Source of the DNA: Mesobacillus persicus
GTDB taxonomy: Bacteria > Bacillota > Bacilli > Bacillales > Cytobacillaceae
NCBI RefSeq assembly: GCF_900109925.1
Contig: NZ_FOBW01000007.1
Coordinates: 124,001 to 188,000, forward strand
Reading direction: 5' to 3'
DNA length: 64,000 nucleotides
The position numbers were made by a program, and so were the translations under genes. Below are positions 41,403 to 50,449 of the stretch, one piece after another. The notes below the pieces were generated by a model, which was not told the origin of the DNA, made no database searches, and saw nothing but the letters and a program-made list of their open reading frames with translations. Numbering within the stretch: the stretch's first letter is position 1; every line of letters begins with the position of its first letter.

Positions 41403-44003
41403 ATGAGCGAGTTTTTTAGGAAACCCTCGGGAGAAGTGTTGAAAGAGCTAAATACAACTGATAAGGGCTTAACTACCGAGGAAGTTGATAAAAGGCTAGA
41501 ACAATTTGGCTACAATGAATTGGCAGAGGGAAAGCGCAAAACAACATTTCAAGTGTTTATTGAGCAGTTTAAAGATTTTTTGGTGATTATTCTAATAGTT
41601 GCTGCGCTCATCTCCGCCTTTTTAGGTAAGCTAGAGAGCACGATTGTTATCATGGTAGTTGTTTTACTAAATGCAATATTAGGAACGGTGCAGCATCGTA
41701 AGGCGGAACAGAGTTTAAACAGTCTTAAGGCTCTCTCCTCGCCAACAGCAAAGGTATTGAGAAATGGAGAAAAGGTAGAAATTCCTTCGAGAGAAGTGGT
41801 CGTGGGAGACATCTTGTTCCTAGATGCAGGAGATTTTGTAAGTGCAGATGGGAGAATACTTGAAAATCATAGCTTACAAATTAATGAAAGCTCCTTAACT
41901 GGGGAGTCTTTAAGTGTTTTAAAAGAAGTTGACCCAATTGATAAAGATGATGTACCAATTGGTGATAAAAAGAATATGGTTTTCTCCGGGAGCTTTGCCA
42001 CATATGGTAGAGGGGTTGTGGTCGTCACCAATACCGGGATGAGTACCGAAATTGGAAAAATCGCCAACCTTCTTGAATCGGCTGCTGAAAAGAAGACTCC
42101 TCTTCAAGCTAGCTTAGATCATTTTGGAAAACGGTTAGCCATTGGAATTATTGCTGTAGCCCTCATCATCTTTGGTCTCGATTTATTCCGTGGAAATGAA
42201 ATCGTCGAATCCTTCATGTTTGCCGTAGCCCTTGCGGTGGCTGCGATTCCTGAAGCATTAAGCTCGATTGTTACGATTGTTCTAGCGTTTGGGACTCAGA
42301 AGATGGCAAAAGAAAATGCAATAGTCAGGAAGCTTCATGCCGTTGAGAGCCTTGGAAGTATTTCGGTCATTTGTTCAGATAAAACAGGTACACTTACCCA
42401 AAATAAAATGACCGTTCAAAAGGTTTATGTAGACAATAAGGTAGTTGAGCAAGAACAATTAAACCTAGAAAACCCAATTGAAAAGCAAATTGTTTTAATG
42501 GGGCTCTTATGTAATGACTCAGTGACCACAGAGAAAAAAGAAATTGGTGACCCGACTGAAATTGCCCTTGTTAACTTTGGTGAAACGTATCAACTTGACG
42601 AACTGAAGGTCAGAGAGGAATATCCACGGTTGCAAGAACTACCATTTGACTCTGATCGAAAACTGATGAGTACAGTCAATAAGTATGAAGGCAAGAATTA
42701 TATGTTAACAAAAGGGGCATTGGACGTCCTTTTATCTAGAATCGTAAAAATCGAAACATCTAAAGGTGTAGAGAATTTTACGGATGAACATAAAAAGGAA
42801 ATTGAAAAAACAAATCACGACTTCTCGATGAACGGCTTACGTGTGCTCGGCTTTGCATACAAAGAGCTGAAAGAAGGGCAAGAAATCGATTTTAAAGACG
42901 AAAATGATTTAACCTTTGTCGGCTTGGTTTCAATGATGGACCCACCAAGAACAGAATCGTATGAAGCAGTAGCAGCTTGTATTGAAGCTGGAATTAAGCC
43001 AGTAATGATTACAGGTGACCATAAAATTACGGCCTCTGCAATTGCGAAGGACATTGGTATCTTAAAGAATGAGTCGGAAGCCATAGAGGGCTCTGAAATT
43101 GAAAAATGGTCCGATGATATGCTCAAGGAAAAAGTCGCCGATCTTTCTGTGTTTGCACGGGTTTCCCCAGAGCATAAGATTAGGATTGTTAGAGCATGGC
43201 AGGAGAATGGAAATGTTGTCGCAATGACAGGGGATGGTGTCAATGATGGACCAGCCTTGAAACAGGCAGACATCGGTGTCGCTATGGGAATTACGGGTAC
43301 AGAGGTAGCGAAGGAAGCATCCTCAATGGTCCTTACCGATGATAACTTTTCCACCATCGTGAAGGCAATCTCAAATGGTCGAAGCATCTATGCTAATATC
43401 CAAAATGCCATCCGTTTCCTTTTATCAGGAAATACTGGTGCAGTATTAACCGTTATTTATGCATCAATTCTAGCTCTTCCAGTGCCATTCGCTGCAGTCC
43501 ATCTACTATTCATTAACCTAGTTACTGACAGTCTTCCAGCGATTGCCATTGGACTTGAGCCTCATAACGAAAATATTATGAAGGAAAAGCCTAGGGATAT
43601 TGATGTTCCTTTATTGAACAAGTCGTTTACTCGTCGGGTTCTTGTAGAGGGGATAATCATCGCTATCTCTACGTTGGTTGCCTTTCATATTGGTTTATCT
43701 ACTGGAGATCCCTTAATTGCCAGTACAATGGCATTCGCTACTCTATGTTTAGCAAGGCTATTTCATGGTTTCAATGCTAGAAGTAACTACTCGATATTTA
43801 AAATTGGACTGTTCAGTAATAAATACCTTTGGTTAGCGGTCATCATTGGAGTGGCTCTTCTTCACATCGTGTTATTATTGCCGCCGCTAATGGGAGTATT
43901 TGAAATTGCTGTTCTAACTGGGGCCCAATTAGGAACCATCTATGGTTTGGCATTAGTGCCATTCGTGGTAATTCAATTATATAAATTAATTTTTGTAAAA
44001 TAA
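41403..44003 (+). CDS. P-type ATPase, P2A (Ca2+-type) cation pump
   Basis: 866 residues. The order is N-terminal actuator domain (SLTGESLSV), membrane helix with IPEAL, phosphorylation site Asp326 in CSDKTGTLTQNKM, nucleotide-binding KGALDVLLSR, hinge MTGDGVNDGPALKQAD, and a six-helix C-terminal membrane region. Size and motifs match bacterial SERCA-like pumps such as YloB and LMCA1, which expel Ca2+ with ATP; Mn2+ or Na+/K+ specificity cannot be excluded. ATG 41403 after AAGGAG. Confidence 0.93.
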   Translation: MSEFFRKPSGEVLKELNTTDKGLTTEEVDKRLEQFGYNELAEGKRKTTFQVFIEQFKDFLVIILIVAALISAFLGKLESTIVIMVVVLLNAILGTVQHRKAEQSLNSLKALSSPTAKVLRNGEKVEIPSREVVVGDILFLDAGDFVSADGRILENHSLQINESSLTGESLSVLKEVDPIDKDDVPIGDKKNMVFSGSFATYGRGVVVVTNTGMSTEIGKIANLLESAAEKKTPLQASLDHFGKRLAIGIIAVALIIFGLDLFRGNEIVESFMFAVALAVAAIPEALSSIVTIVLAFGTQKMAKENAIVRKLHAVESLGSISVICSDKTGTLTQNKMTVQKVYVDNKVVEQEQLNLENPIEKQIVLMGLLCNDSVTTEKKEIGDPTEIALVNFGETYQLDELKVREEYPRLQELPFDSDRKLMSTVNKYEGKNYMLTKGALDVLLSRIVKIETSKGVENFTDEHKKEIEKTNHDFSMNGLRVLGFAYKELKEGQEIDFKDENDLTFVGLVSMMDPPRTESYEAVAACIEAGIKPVMITGDHKITASAIAKDIGILKNESEAIEGSEIEKWSDDMLKEKVADLSVFARVSPEHKIRIVRAWQENGNVVAMTGDGVNDGPALKQADIGVAMGITGTEVAKEASSMVLTDDNFSTIVKAISNGRSIYANIQNAIRFLLSGNTGAVLTVIYASILALPVPFAAVHLLFINLVTDSLPAIAIGLEPHNENIMKEKPRDIDVPLLNKSFTRRVLVEGIIIAISTLVAFHIGLSTGDPLIASTMAFATLCLARLFHGFNARSNYSIFKIGLFSNKYLWLAVIIGVALLHIVLLLPPLMGVFEIAVLTGAQLGTIYGLALVPFVVIQLYKLIFVK

Positions 44004-44085
44004 AAGCTAGGTTAAACGGGGGTGTTGATGGTCACATTAGCACTTCTCTTTAGGCTATTTTTCGTAAACGTTGTTGCTACTGAAC

Positions 44086-44225
44086 AAGGAGAGGTTGCTT
44101 TCCGCTCCAGGATGCTCGCTTTCCGCGGGGCGTGCGGTGAGCCTCCTCGCTCGTTCCTCGCTGTGGGGTCTCACCTGTCCCGCTGCTCCCGCAGGAGTCT
44201 CGCACCTTACGCTCCAATCAACCGG
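44086..44225. repeat. GC-rich intergenic repeat, copy B
   Basis: Shares TTTCCGCTCCAGG, CGGTGAGCCTCCTCG, TCTCACCTGTCCCGCTGCTC, CCGCAGGA and CGCTCCAATCAACC with copy A at 2537. It lies in the 44004-44362 gap; small open frames over it look spurious. Confidence 0.8.
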
Positions 44226-44298
44226 TGTCATTAAAAGTTCTCATTTACAAAAACAATGAAAAAACAACAATCTTTTAAACAATAGCCTCGCTTTAAAA

Positions 44299-44340
44299 TA
44301 AAAAAGCCCAGTCTCTTTTTAACATACATAGGGACTGGGA
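44299..44340 (-). terminator. Terminator after the first adhE
   Basis: On the minus strand CCCAGTCCC pairs with GAGACTGGG, followed by TTTTTT. Confidence 0.85.
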
Positions 44341-44362
44341 ATATCTATCTGTTCTGTTTTTT

Positions 44363-46963
44363 TTACACTCCTTTATAAGCGCTACGATAAATCTCCGCTA
44401 ATTCGGTAACGAGTGGCATTTTTGGATTGGCGATTGTATCTTGATCGTCAAAGGCATGTTCTGCAAGCTCATTCAATTTGCTCTCAAACTCACTTTCATC
44501 AATGCCATAGGCTTTAATGCTCATTGGAATATCAAGCTCTGTTCCAAGGTTAACAATTGCTTGGATGAGGCTTTCCACACCTTCTTCGACTGTTCGGCTC
44601 GGAAGACCTAGCATTTGGGCAATCTCAGCATAGCGCTCATCGGCAATAAAGTGTTCATACTTTGAAAAAGTCATAAATTTATTCGGTTTAGAAGCATTAT
44701 ACCGGATCACATGTGGTAACAGAATTGCGTTTGCGCGTCCGTGTGGGATATTAAATTCTGCTCCTAGGGCATGGGCAAGACTATGGTTAATCCCAAGGAA
44801 GGAATTCGCAAAGGCCATTCCAGCGATGGTTGATGCATTATGCATCTTCTCCCGGGCGATCTCATTATCCCCGTTGTGATAGGCTAATGGTAGGTATTTA
44901 AAGACAAGCTGTATCGCTTTTAATGCAGGACCGTCGGTAAAGTCATTGGCTAATACAGAAACATAGGATTCTATTGCATGAGTCAGCACATCCATTCCCG
45001 TATCGGCCGTAACCTGCTTAGGAACGGTCATGACAAATTGTGGATCAATGATGGCAACATCAGGTGTCAGCTCGAAATCGGCAAGCGGATACTTGATGTT
45101 TGTCTTTTTATCGGAAATGACCGTAAAGGCGGTAACTTCAGATCCTGTTCCAGAAGTAGTTGGGATGGCAACAAGCTTTGCCTTTCCACGAAGCTTTGGA
45201 TACGTAATGACCCGCTTACTAGGATCAAAGAACTTTTGCCTTAACGCTTCAAAGTCGGTATCCGGATGTTCGTAATAAAGCCACATCGCTTTTGCAGCAT
45301 CCATTACTGAACCTCCCCCAAGCGCAATAATGACATCAGGCTGAAACTTTTGCATCCTTTCAGCACCAAGCTTCACCGTATCAATGCTTGGCTCCGGCTC
45401 CACCTCTGTAAAAATTTCAGTCTGCACCTGGGCAGGGTGTTTTTTTAACTGGTATAGTACTCGGTCAAGATTGCCATTCTTAAGTGAACTAGGACTGGTT
45501 ACGATGAAAGCCCGAGACATTTCTGGTAACCCCGCAAGTGATTGAATAGAGTTTTTCTCAAAATAGATTTGTGGTGGGATCTTAAACCATTGAGTATTCA
45601 CTTGTCTTTTAGCCACCTTTTTAATATTTATTAGATGGGTGGCTCCAACATTTGTTGAAACCGAGTTACCGCCATAGGTACCACAGCCTAAAGTCAATGA
45701 AGGGAGGGAAGAATTGTAAATATCTCCAATGGCACCATGAGTTGACGGTGTGTTAATAATAATCCGTCCTGCTTTCATTCGTGATGAGAACTCATCAATC
45801 ACCTCTTGATTAGCAGAGTGAATGGCAGCTGAATGTCCGAGGCCCCCGTATTCTAGTGTTTCCTCACATTTTTTTAACCCATCTTCTAGGTTTTTAGCTT
45901 TATAGCATGCGAGAACCGGGCTTAATTTTTCGCATGAAAGGGGGTGCTTCGGACCAACTCCTTTTAATTCAGCGATCAGGATTTTCGTATTAATAGGTAC
46001 ATTTATTCCGGCCATTTTCGCGATTTTGTCGGCCGATAGTCCAACGATGATTGGGTTAAGACCATGGTTGTCATTAATCGCTACTTTTTCTAATTGTAAC
46101 TTTTCCTCTTCATTTAAAAAGTAACAATTGTTTGCAATTAATTCTTTCTTAACGTCCGTGTAAATTTCTTTATCAATAATTACGGCCTGTTCAGAAGCAC
46201 AGATCATCCCATTATCAAATGTTTTTGAGAGGATGAGGTCATTGACCGAACGTTTTATGTTTGCGGATTTTTCAATATAACAAGGTACATTTCCAGGACC
46301 AACCCCTAATGCAGGTTTTCCTGAACTATACGCGGCTTTTACCATACCGGTGCCGCCAGTAGCAAGAATGATGGAGGTCTTAGGATGTCTCATGAGTGCT
46401 TGGCTTGCCTCTAGGGAAGGGAGTTCGACCCATTGGATACAGTTTTTCGGTGCACCTGCGCGAACGGCTGCCTCTTGCATAAGTCTAGCGGTTTCACTAC
46501 TACAGTTTTGGGCAAATGGATGAAAGGCAAAGATGATTGGATTTCTAGTTTTCATTGAAATAAGGGATTTGAAGATAACGGTTGAAGTGGGATTGGTGAT
46601 TGGGACTACTCCTGCAATGACGCCAACAGGTTCGGCCATCTCAACCATCCCTTCGTGCTCGTTTTCACTGATGATTCCTACGGTTTTCAGGTGTTTAATA
46701 TTATTGTAGATGTACTCTGTTGCAAACATATTCTTAAAGACTTTATCCTCATAGACGCCTCTCTTTGTTTCTCTGACCGCCATTCTGGCTAACTCTTTGT
46801 GATTTTTAAGAGCTTCAAGGGCCATTTCCTTAATAATGTTATCAACCATTTCCTGACTATGATTTCGGAAATCTGCTAATGCTTTTGCTCCATTTTCCGC
46901 GAGAAGATCAATCATTTCTAATACATGTTGCTTTTCCTGTAACATTTTTTCTTCAACAGCCAT
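44363..46963 (-). CDS. adhE: Bifunctional acetaldehyde-CoA/alcohol dehydrogenase, paralogue 1
   Basis: 866 residues from ATG 46963 (GGAGG 8 bases upstream). The N-terminal half is a CoA-acylating aldehyde dehydrogenase with its catalytic Cys in FDNGMICASEQ (about 246); the C-terminal half is an iron alcohol dehydrogenase with GGGSVMDAAKAMW and the metal histidines around FLGINHSLAHALGAEFNIPHG. Together they turn acetyl-CoA into ethanol and regenerate NAD+ without oxygen. It forms a tandem with a close paralogue (47210) but has its own upstream region with no perfect Rex site; a TTCCGCAA/TTGCGGAA dyad lies at 46989-47014. Confidence 0.96.
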   Translation of the reverse strand: MAVEEKMLQEKQHVLEMIDLLAENGAKALADFRNHSQEMVDNIIKEMALEALKNHKELARMAVRETKRGVYEDKVFKNMFATEYIYNNIKHLKTVGIISENEHEGMVEMAEPVGVIAGVVPITNPTSTVIFKSLISMKTRNPIIFAFHPFAQNCSSETARLMQEAAVRAGAPKNCIQWVELPSLEASQALMRHPKTSIILATGGTGMVKAAYSSGKPALGVGPGNVPCYIEKSANIKRSVNDLILSKTFDNGMICASEQAVIIDKEIYTDVKKELIANNCYFLNEEEKLQLEKVAINDNHGLNPIIVGLSADKIAKMAGINVPINTKILIAELKGVGPKHPLSCEKLSPVLACYKAKNLEDGLKKCEETLEYGGLGHSAAIHSANQEVIDEFSSRMKAGRIIINTPSTHGAIGDIYNSSLPSLTLGCGTYGGNSVSTNVGATHLINIKKVAKRQVNTQWFKIPPQIYFEKNSIQSLAGLPEMSRAFIVTSPSSLKNGNLDRVLYQLKKHPAQVQTEIFTEVEPEPSIDTVKLGAERMQKFQPDVIIALGGGSVMDAAKAMWLYYEHPDTDFEALRQKFFDPSKRVITYPKLRGKAKLVAIPTTSGTGSEVTAFTVISDKKTNIKYPLADFELTPDVAIIDPQFVMTVPKQVTADTGMDVLTHAIESYVSVLANDFTDGPALKAIQLVFKYLPLAYHNGDNEIAREKMHNASTIAGMAFANSFLGINHSLAHALGAEFNIPHGRANAILLPHVIRYNASKPNKFMTFSKYEHFIADERYAEIAQMLGLPSRTVEEGVESLIQAIVNLGTELDIPMSIKAYGIDESEFESKLNELAEHAFDDQDTIANPKMPLVTELAEIYRSAYKGV

Positions 46964-46988
46964 TTTCAATCCCTCCAGATTTTAATCG

Positions 46989-47014
46989 TTCCGCAATCAT
47001 TTGTATTTGCGGAA
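46989..47014 (-). promoter_or_regulatory. Inverted repeat in the leader of the first adhE
   Basis: TTCCGCAA and TTGCGGAA separated by 10 bases, about 12 bases before the binding site. Could be an operator or an mRNA hairpin; the factor is unknown. Confidence 0.4.
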
Positions 47015-47127
47015 TCTTTACCATCACTCAATGGCAGTAATATAGCATGGACAAAAGGCGGATTATGTTGAAAGTTGGCGTGAAATTTGTAGAATCTTGT
47101 CTTATGAATGAGTATTCATTAATTAGT

Positions 47128-47174
47128 CACAAAAAAAACCTGCCCCTTTTGTTATAGCAGCGGGAGCAGGCATC
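47128..47174 (-). terminator. Terminator after the second adhE
   Basis: On the minus strand CCTGCTCC/GGGGCAGG followed by eight T. It separates the tandem adhE genes into two transcripts. Confidence 0.85.
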
Positions 47175-47209
47175 AGTTACTTATTAGAACAGGCGCTTGG
47201 CTTTTCTAA

Positions 47210-49816
47210 TTAAATTCCTTTATAAGCTTTGCGGTAGATTTCTGCTAGCTCGGTTACGAGCGGGAGCTTAGGGTTAGCTGTAGTACATTGATCTTCAAAG
47301 GCTCTTTCGGCCAAGTAATCCACTTTTCTTTCAAACTCGGCTAAGTCCACACCATTTGTCTCAAGGCTCATTGGGATATCAAGTTCGTTAGCGAGTTTAA
47401 TAATTGCTTGGACGAGACTCTCCACACCTTCTTCAGGAGTACGGGCAGGTAGGCCTAGCATTTTAGCAATTTCTGCATAACGCTTATCGGCAATAAAATG
47501 CTCGTATTTTGGGAATGCTGCAAATTTCTTTGGCTTGCTCGCGTTATAACGAATAACATGTGGCATCAAGATGGTGTTAGAGCGACCATGGGCAATATGG
47601 AACTCAGCGCCAAGTTTATGAGCTAAACTATGGTTAATACCTAAGAATGCATTGGCAAACGCCATCCCAGCAATCGTTGAGGCATTATGCATTTTCTCAC
47701 GTGCCACCTCATCACTACCATCTCGGTACGCTCTTGGAAGATATTCAAACACTAGCTGTATGGCTTTTATCGCCAAGCCATCAGTATAGTCATTGGCCAT
47801 TACGGATACATAAGCTTCAATTGCATGGGTTAATACGTCCATGCCGGTATCCGCAGTGACGACCTTAGGAACGGTCATGACAAATTGTGGATCGATAATC
47901 GCCACATCTGGAGTCAATTCATAGTCAGCTAATGGGTATTTGATATTGGCCTTCTTATCGGTAATGACAGAAAAGGACGTTACTTCTGATCCTGTTCCAG
48001 ACGTAGTAGGTATCGCGACAAACTGTGCCTTATGGCCAAGCTTTGGATATTTGACAATCCGTTTTCTAATATCAAGAAATTTCTGCTTCAAACCATGGAA
48101 GTCAGCGTCAGGATATTCGTAGAATAACCACATTCCTTTTGCTGCGTCCATTGCGGAACCGCCACCAAGAGCAATGATGGCATCTGGTTGGAAGTTTGCC
48201 ATTAACTCGGCACCCTTCATGACCGTTTCGATGCTTGGGTCTGGTTCAACCTCAGAAAAGATCTCACAGTGAACGTAGTCTGGACGTTTCCTCAAATAAT
48301 AGAGCACTTTGTCAACATATCCGAGTTTAACCATCCCTGGGTCCGTAACGATTAGAGCTTTTGAGATATTTGGCATTTTTGCTAAATACTGAGTAGAGTT
48401 TTTCTCAAAGTAGATTTTCGATGGGACTTTAAACCATTGCATATTTGCATTCCTTCTTGCTACTTTTTTAATATTAATAAGGTGAATGGAACCAACGTTT
48501 GTGGACACAGAGTTTCCACCATATGTACCGCAACCGAGAGTAAGGGACGGCATATAGGCATTGTAAATGTCACCGATTGCTCCTTGGGATGAAGGGGCGT
48601 TAACAATGATTCGTCCGGCTTTCATCCTAAGGCCGAATTCCCTAATTACGTTCTGATCAGTTGTATGGATAACTGCAGAGTGCCCTAGACCGCCAAAGTT
48701 CAGCATCTCTTCTGCTCTTTGCATGCCATGTTCAAGACCGACTACCTTGTAGCATGCTAATACGGGGCTTAATTTCTCACGGGAAAGAGGGAACTCCGGC
48801 CCGACTCCTTCAAGTTCAGCAATAAGAATTTTAGTATCCTCAGGCACGGCGACCCCGGCCATCTCGGCAATTCGGAAAGCTGGCATCCCGACTATATCAG
48901 CATTTACAGCGCAAGTATTTTCATTAATTACAAGTTTTTCTACCTTCAGTCTTTCTTCGCTGTTTAGGAAATAACAGCTATGGGAGATCATTTCCTGTTT
49001 TACTTCTGAGTAAATCTCTTGATCAATGATGACAGCCTGCTCTGATGCACAGATCATCCCATTATCAAAGGTTTTTGATAAAATTAGATCATTTACAGAG
49101 CGTTGAATGTTTGCTGATTTTTCGATATAGCAAGGAACATTCCCGGGTCCAACGCCTAGAGCTGGTTTTCCAGAACTATAGGCGGCTTTTACCATGCCTG
49201 ATCCACCAGTTGCTAGAATGAGAGATACCTTTTCGTGATTCATAAGTGCTTGAGTAGCTGCAACGGATGGCATTTCAATCCACTGAATACAATTCTCCGG
49301 GGCGCCTGCTTTAACCGCCGCTTCCCGTAAAACCCGAGCGGCCTCACAGCTGCATCTTTGGGCAGAAGGGTGGAAGGCGAAAATGATTGGGTTTCTCGTT
49401 TTAATAGAGATTAATGCTTTAAACATGGTAGTTGAAGTAGGGTTTGTCACAGGCGTAACACCAGCGATAACTCCGACAGGTTCCGCAACTTCTATTATTC
49501 CTTCATGTTCATCTTCATGGATAATACCGACTGTTTTATCGTATTTGATATTATGATAAACATACTCCGTAGCGAACATGTTCTTAATAATTTTATCCTC
49601 ATAGACTCCGCGTTTCGTTTCTTCGACAGCAAGTTTTGCGAGTGGCATATGTTGATCAAGGCCAGCAAGAGCCATTTGCTTTACAATTTCATCAATCTTT
49701 TCCTGTGTAAATCCGCGAAATTCTTCTAGTGCTGTTAATCCTTGTGCAACAAGTCCATCAATCGTAACGTTTACATCATGTTCTGCTTTTATAGTCTTAT
49801 CTATTTTCACAACCAT
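47210..49816 (-). CDS. adhE: Bifunctional acetaldehyde-CoA/alcohol dehydrogenase, paralogue 2
   Basis: 868 residues from ATG 49816 after GGAGG; the 12-residue upstream extension is discarded. Same two-domain design as paralogue 1, with FDNGMICASEQ and GGGSAMDAAKGMW and near-identical metal-site sequence; the two are closely similar along the whole length, so they arose by duplication. A perfect Rex/Fnr-type dyad lies just upstream (49837-49854), predicting induction without oxygen or at high NADH. Confidence 0.96.
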   Translation of the reverse strand: MVVKIDKTIKAEHDVNVTIDGLVAQGLTALEEFRGFTQEKIDEIVKQMALAGLDQHMPLAKLAVEETKRGVYEDKIIKNMFATEYVYHNIKYDKTVGIIHEDEHEGIIEVAEPVGVIAGVTPVTNPTSTTMFKALISIKTRNPIIFAFHPSAQRCSCEAARVLREAAVKAGAPENCIQWIEMPSVAATQALMNHEKVSLILATGGSGMVKAAYSSGKPALGVGPGNVPCYIEKSANIQRSVNDLILSKTFDNGMICASEQAVIIDQEIYSEVKQEMISHSCYFLNSEERLKVEKLVINENTCAVNADIVGMPAFRIAEMAGVAVPEDTKILIAELEGVGPEFPLSREKLSPVLACYKVVGLEHGMQRAEEMLNFGGLGHSAVIHTTDQNVIREFGLRMKAGRIIVNAPSSQGAIGDIYNAYMPSLTLGCGTYGGNSVSTNVGSIHLINIKKVARRNANMQWFKVPSKIYFEKNSTQYLAKMPNISKALIVTDPGMVKLGYVDKVLYYLRKRPDYVHCEIFSEVEPDPSIETVMKGAELMANFQPDAIIALGGGSAMDAAKGMWLFYEYPDADFHGLKQKFLDIRKRIVKYPKLGHKAQFVAIPTTSGTGSEVTSFSVITDKKANIKYPLADYELTPDVAIIDPQFVMTVPKVVTADTGMDVLTHAIEAYVSVMANDYTDGLAIKAIQLVFEYLPRAYRDGSDEVAREKMHNASTIAGMAFANAFLGINHSLAHKLGAEFHIAHGRSNTILMPHVIRYNASKPKKFAAFPKYEHFIADKRYAEIAKMLGLPARTPEEGVESLVQAIIKLANELDIPMSLETNGVDLAEFERKVDYLAERAFEDQCTTANPKLPLVTELAEIYRKAYKGI

Positions 49817-49836
49817 GTAATTTACCTCCATTATTA

Positions 49837-49854
49837 TTGTGAAATATTTCACAA
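49837..49854 (-). promoter_or_regulatory. Rex operator or Fnr box upstream of adhE paralogue 2
   Basis: TTGTGAAATATTTCACAA is a perfect palindrome matching the Rex consensus TTGTGAAN4TTCACAA. It also satisfies the B. subtilis Fnr box TGTGA-N6-TCACA, so either regulator may act. It ends 20 bases before the start codon. Confidence 0.85.
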
Positions 49855-49869
49855 GTGAGTATAAAATTA

Positions 49870-50097
49870 TTATTCACAAACTGGATTTCTTGGGATCTTT
49901 TCAAAATAGACTTCATTGGTTATTCTTGATAATCGCTTAACTATGACTACATAATTAACAGTCCAGATAACAGTAGGGATTTCTTCATTTTTTCTCATCA
50001 TCATCGCTTCAAACTTATCATCAATCACCTCTTCAAAGGCTTCTAGAGTGTATGTGTCGGTATCAGTTGAAAAAGACTTCCAAGTACAAAGAATCAT
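49870..50097 (-). CDS. Small conserved-looking protein upstream of adhE
   Basis: 75 residues from ATG 50097 with AAGGAG 8 bases upstream. Begins MILCTWKSFSTDTDTYTL and has VIWTVNYVVIVKRLSRI in the middle; no membrane anchor or known motif. It lies 53 bases before adhE paralogue 2 on the same strand, with a near-Rex site upstream, so it may respond to oxygen limitation. Confidence 0.6.
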   Translation of the reverse strand: MILCTWKSFSTDTDTYTLEAFEEVIDDKFEAMMMRKNEEIPTVIWTVNYVVIVKRLSRITNEVYFEKIPRNPVCE

Positions 50098-50163
50098 ATC
50101 CAACACTCCTTATTTGGTTATTTATTCCTTGGTTTAAATATACCATGATTATGGGAAAAAACT

Positions 50164-50181
50164 TTGTGAAACATTGAACAA
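50164..50181 (-). promoter_or_regulatory. Imperfect Rex-like site
   Basis: TTGTGAAACATTGAACAA, two mismatches from TTGTGAAN4TTCACAA, about 70 bases upstream of the small gene at 49870. A near-cre sequence (ATGAAGCGCTTTCAC) follows at about 50195. The rest of the gap to 50449 shows nothing else. Confidence 0.45.
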
Positions 50182-50449
50182 AGATTGTCTCTTTATGAAG
50201 CGCTTTCACAATCTCTGATGTATTAATTAGGAGAATTAGTTATCCCCATATAATAACTTGGATAGTTACTCAATCTATTGAAGTTCTAAATATTTAAATA
50301 GAAAAATAACAGAGAATTCATTTGATTATCTTCCCATATTTCACTTAATATAAAGATGGATGGAAAAAAGTAACAGACACGGCAGGATGCACGTTTTATA
50401 TACGAATACATAAAAAATAAACCCCCTCTGGTGGAGAGGATTTGTAGGA

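Noticed and set aside
44022-44259. Two plus-strand ORFs of 62-70 codons after the P-type ATPase
   Set aside because: Both translate the GC-rich repeat B; no binding site and no protein-like pattern.
50190-50210. cre-like sequence ATGAAGCGCTTTCAC upstream of the 75-residue gene
   Set aside because: It is one base short of the cre consensus spacing, so CcpA binding was not claimed.
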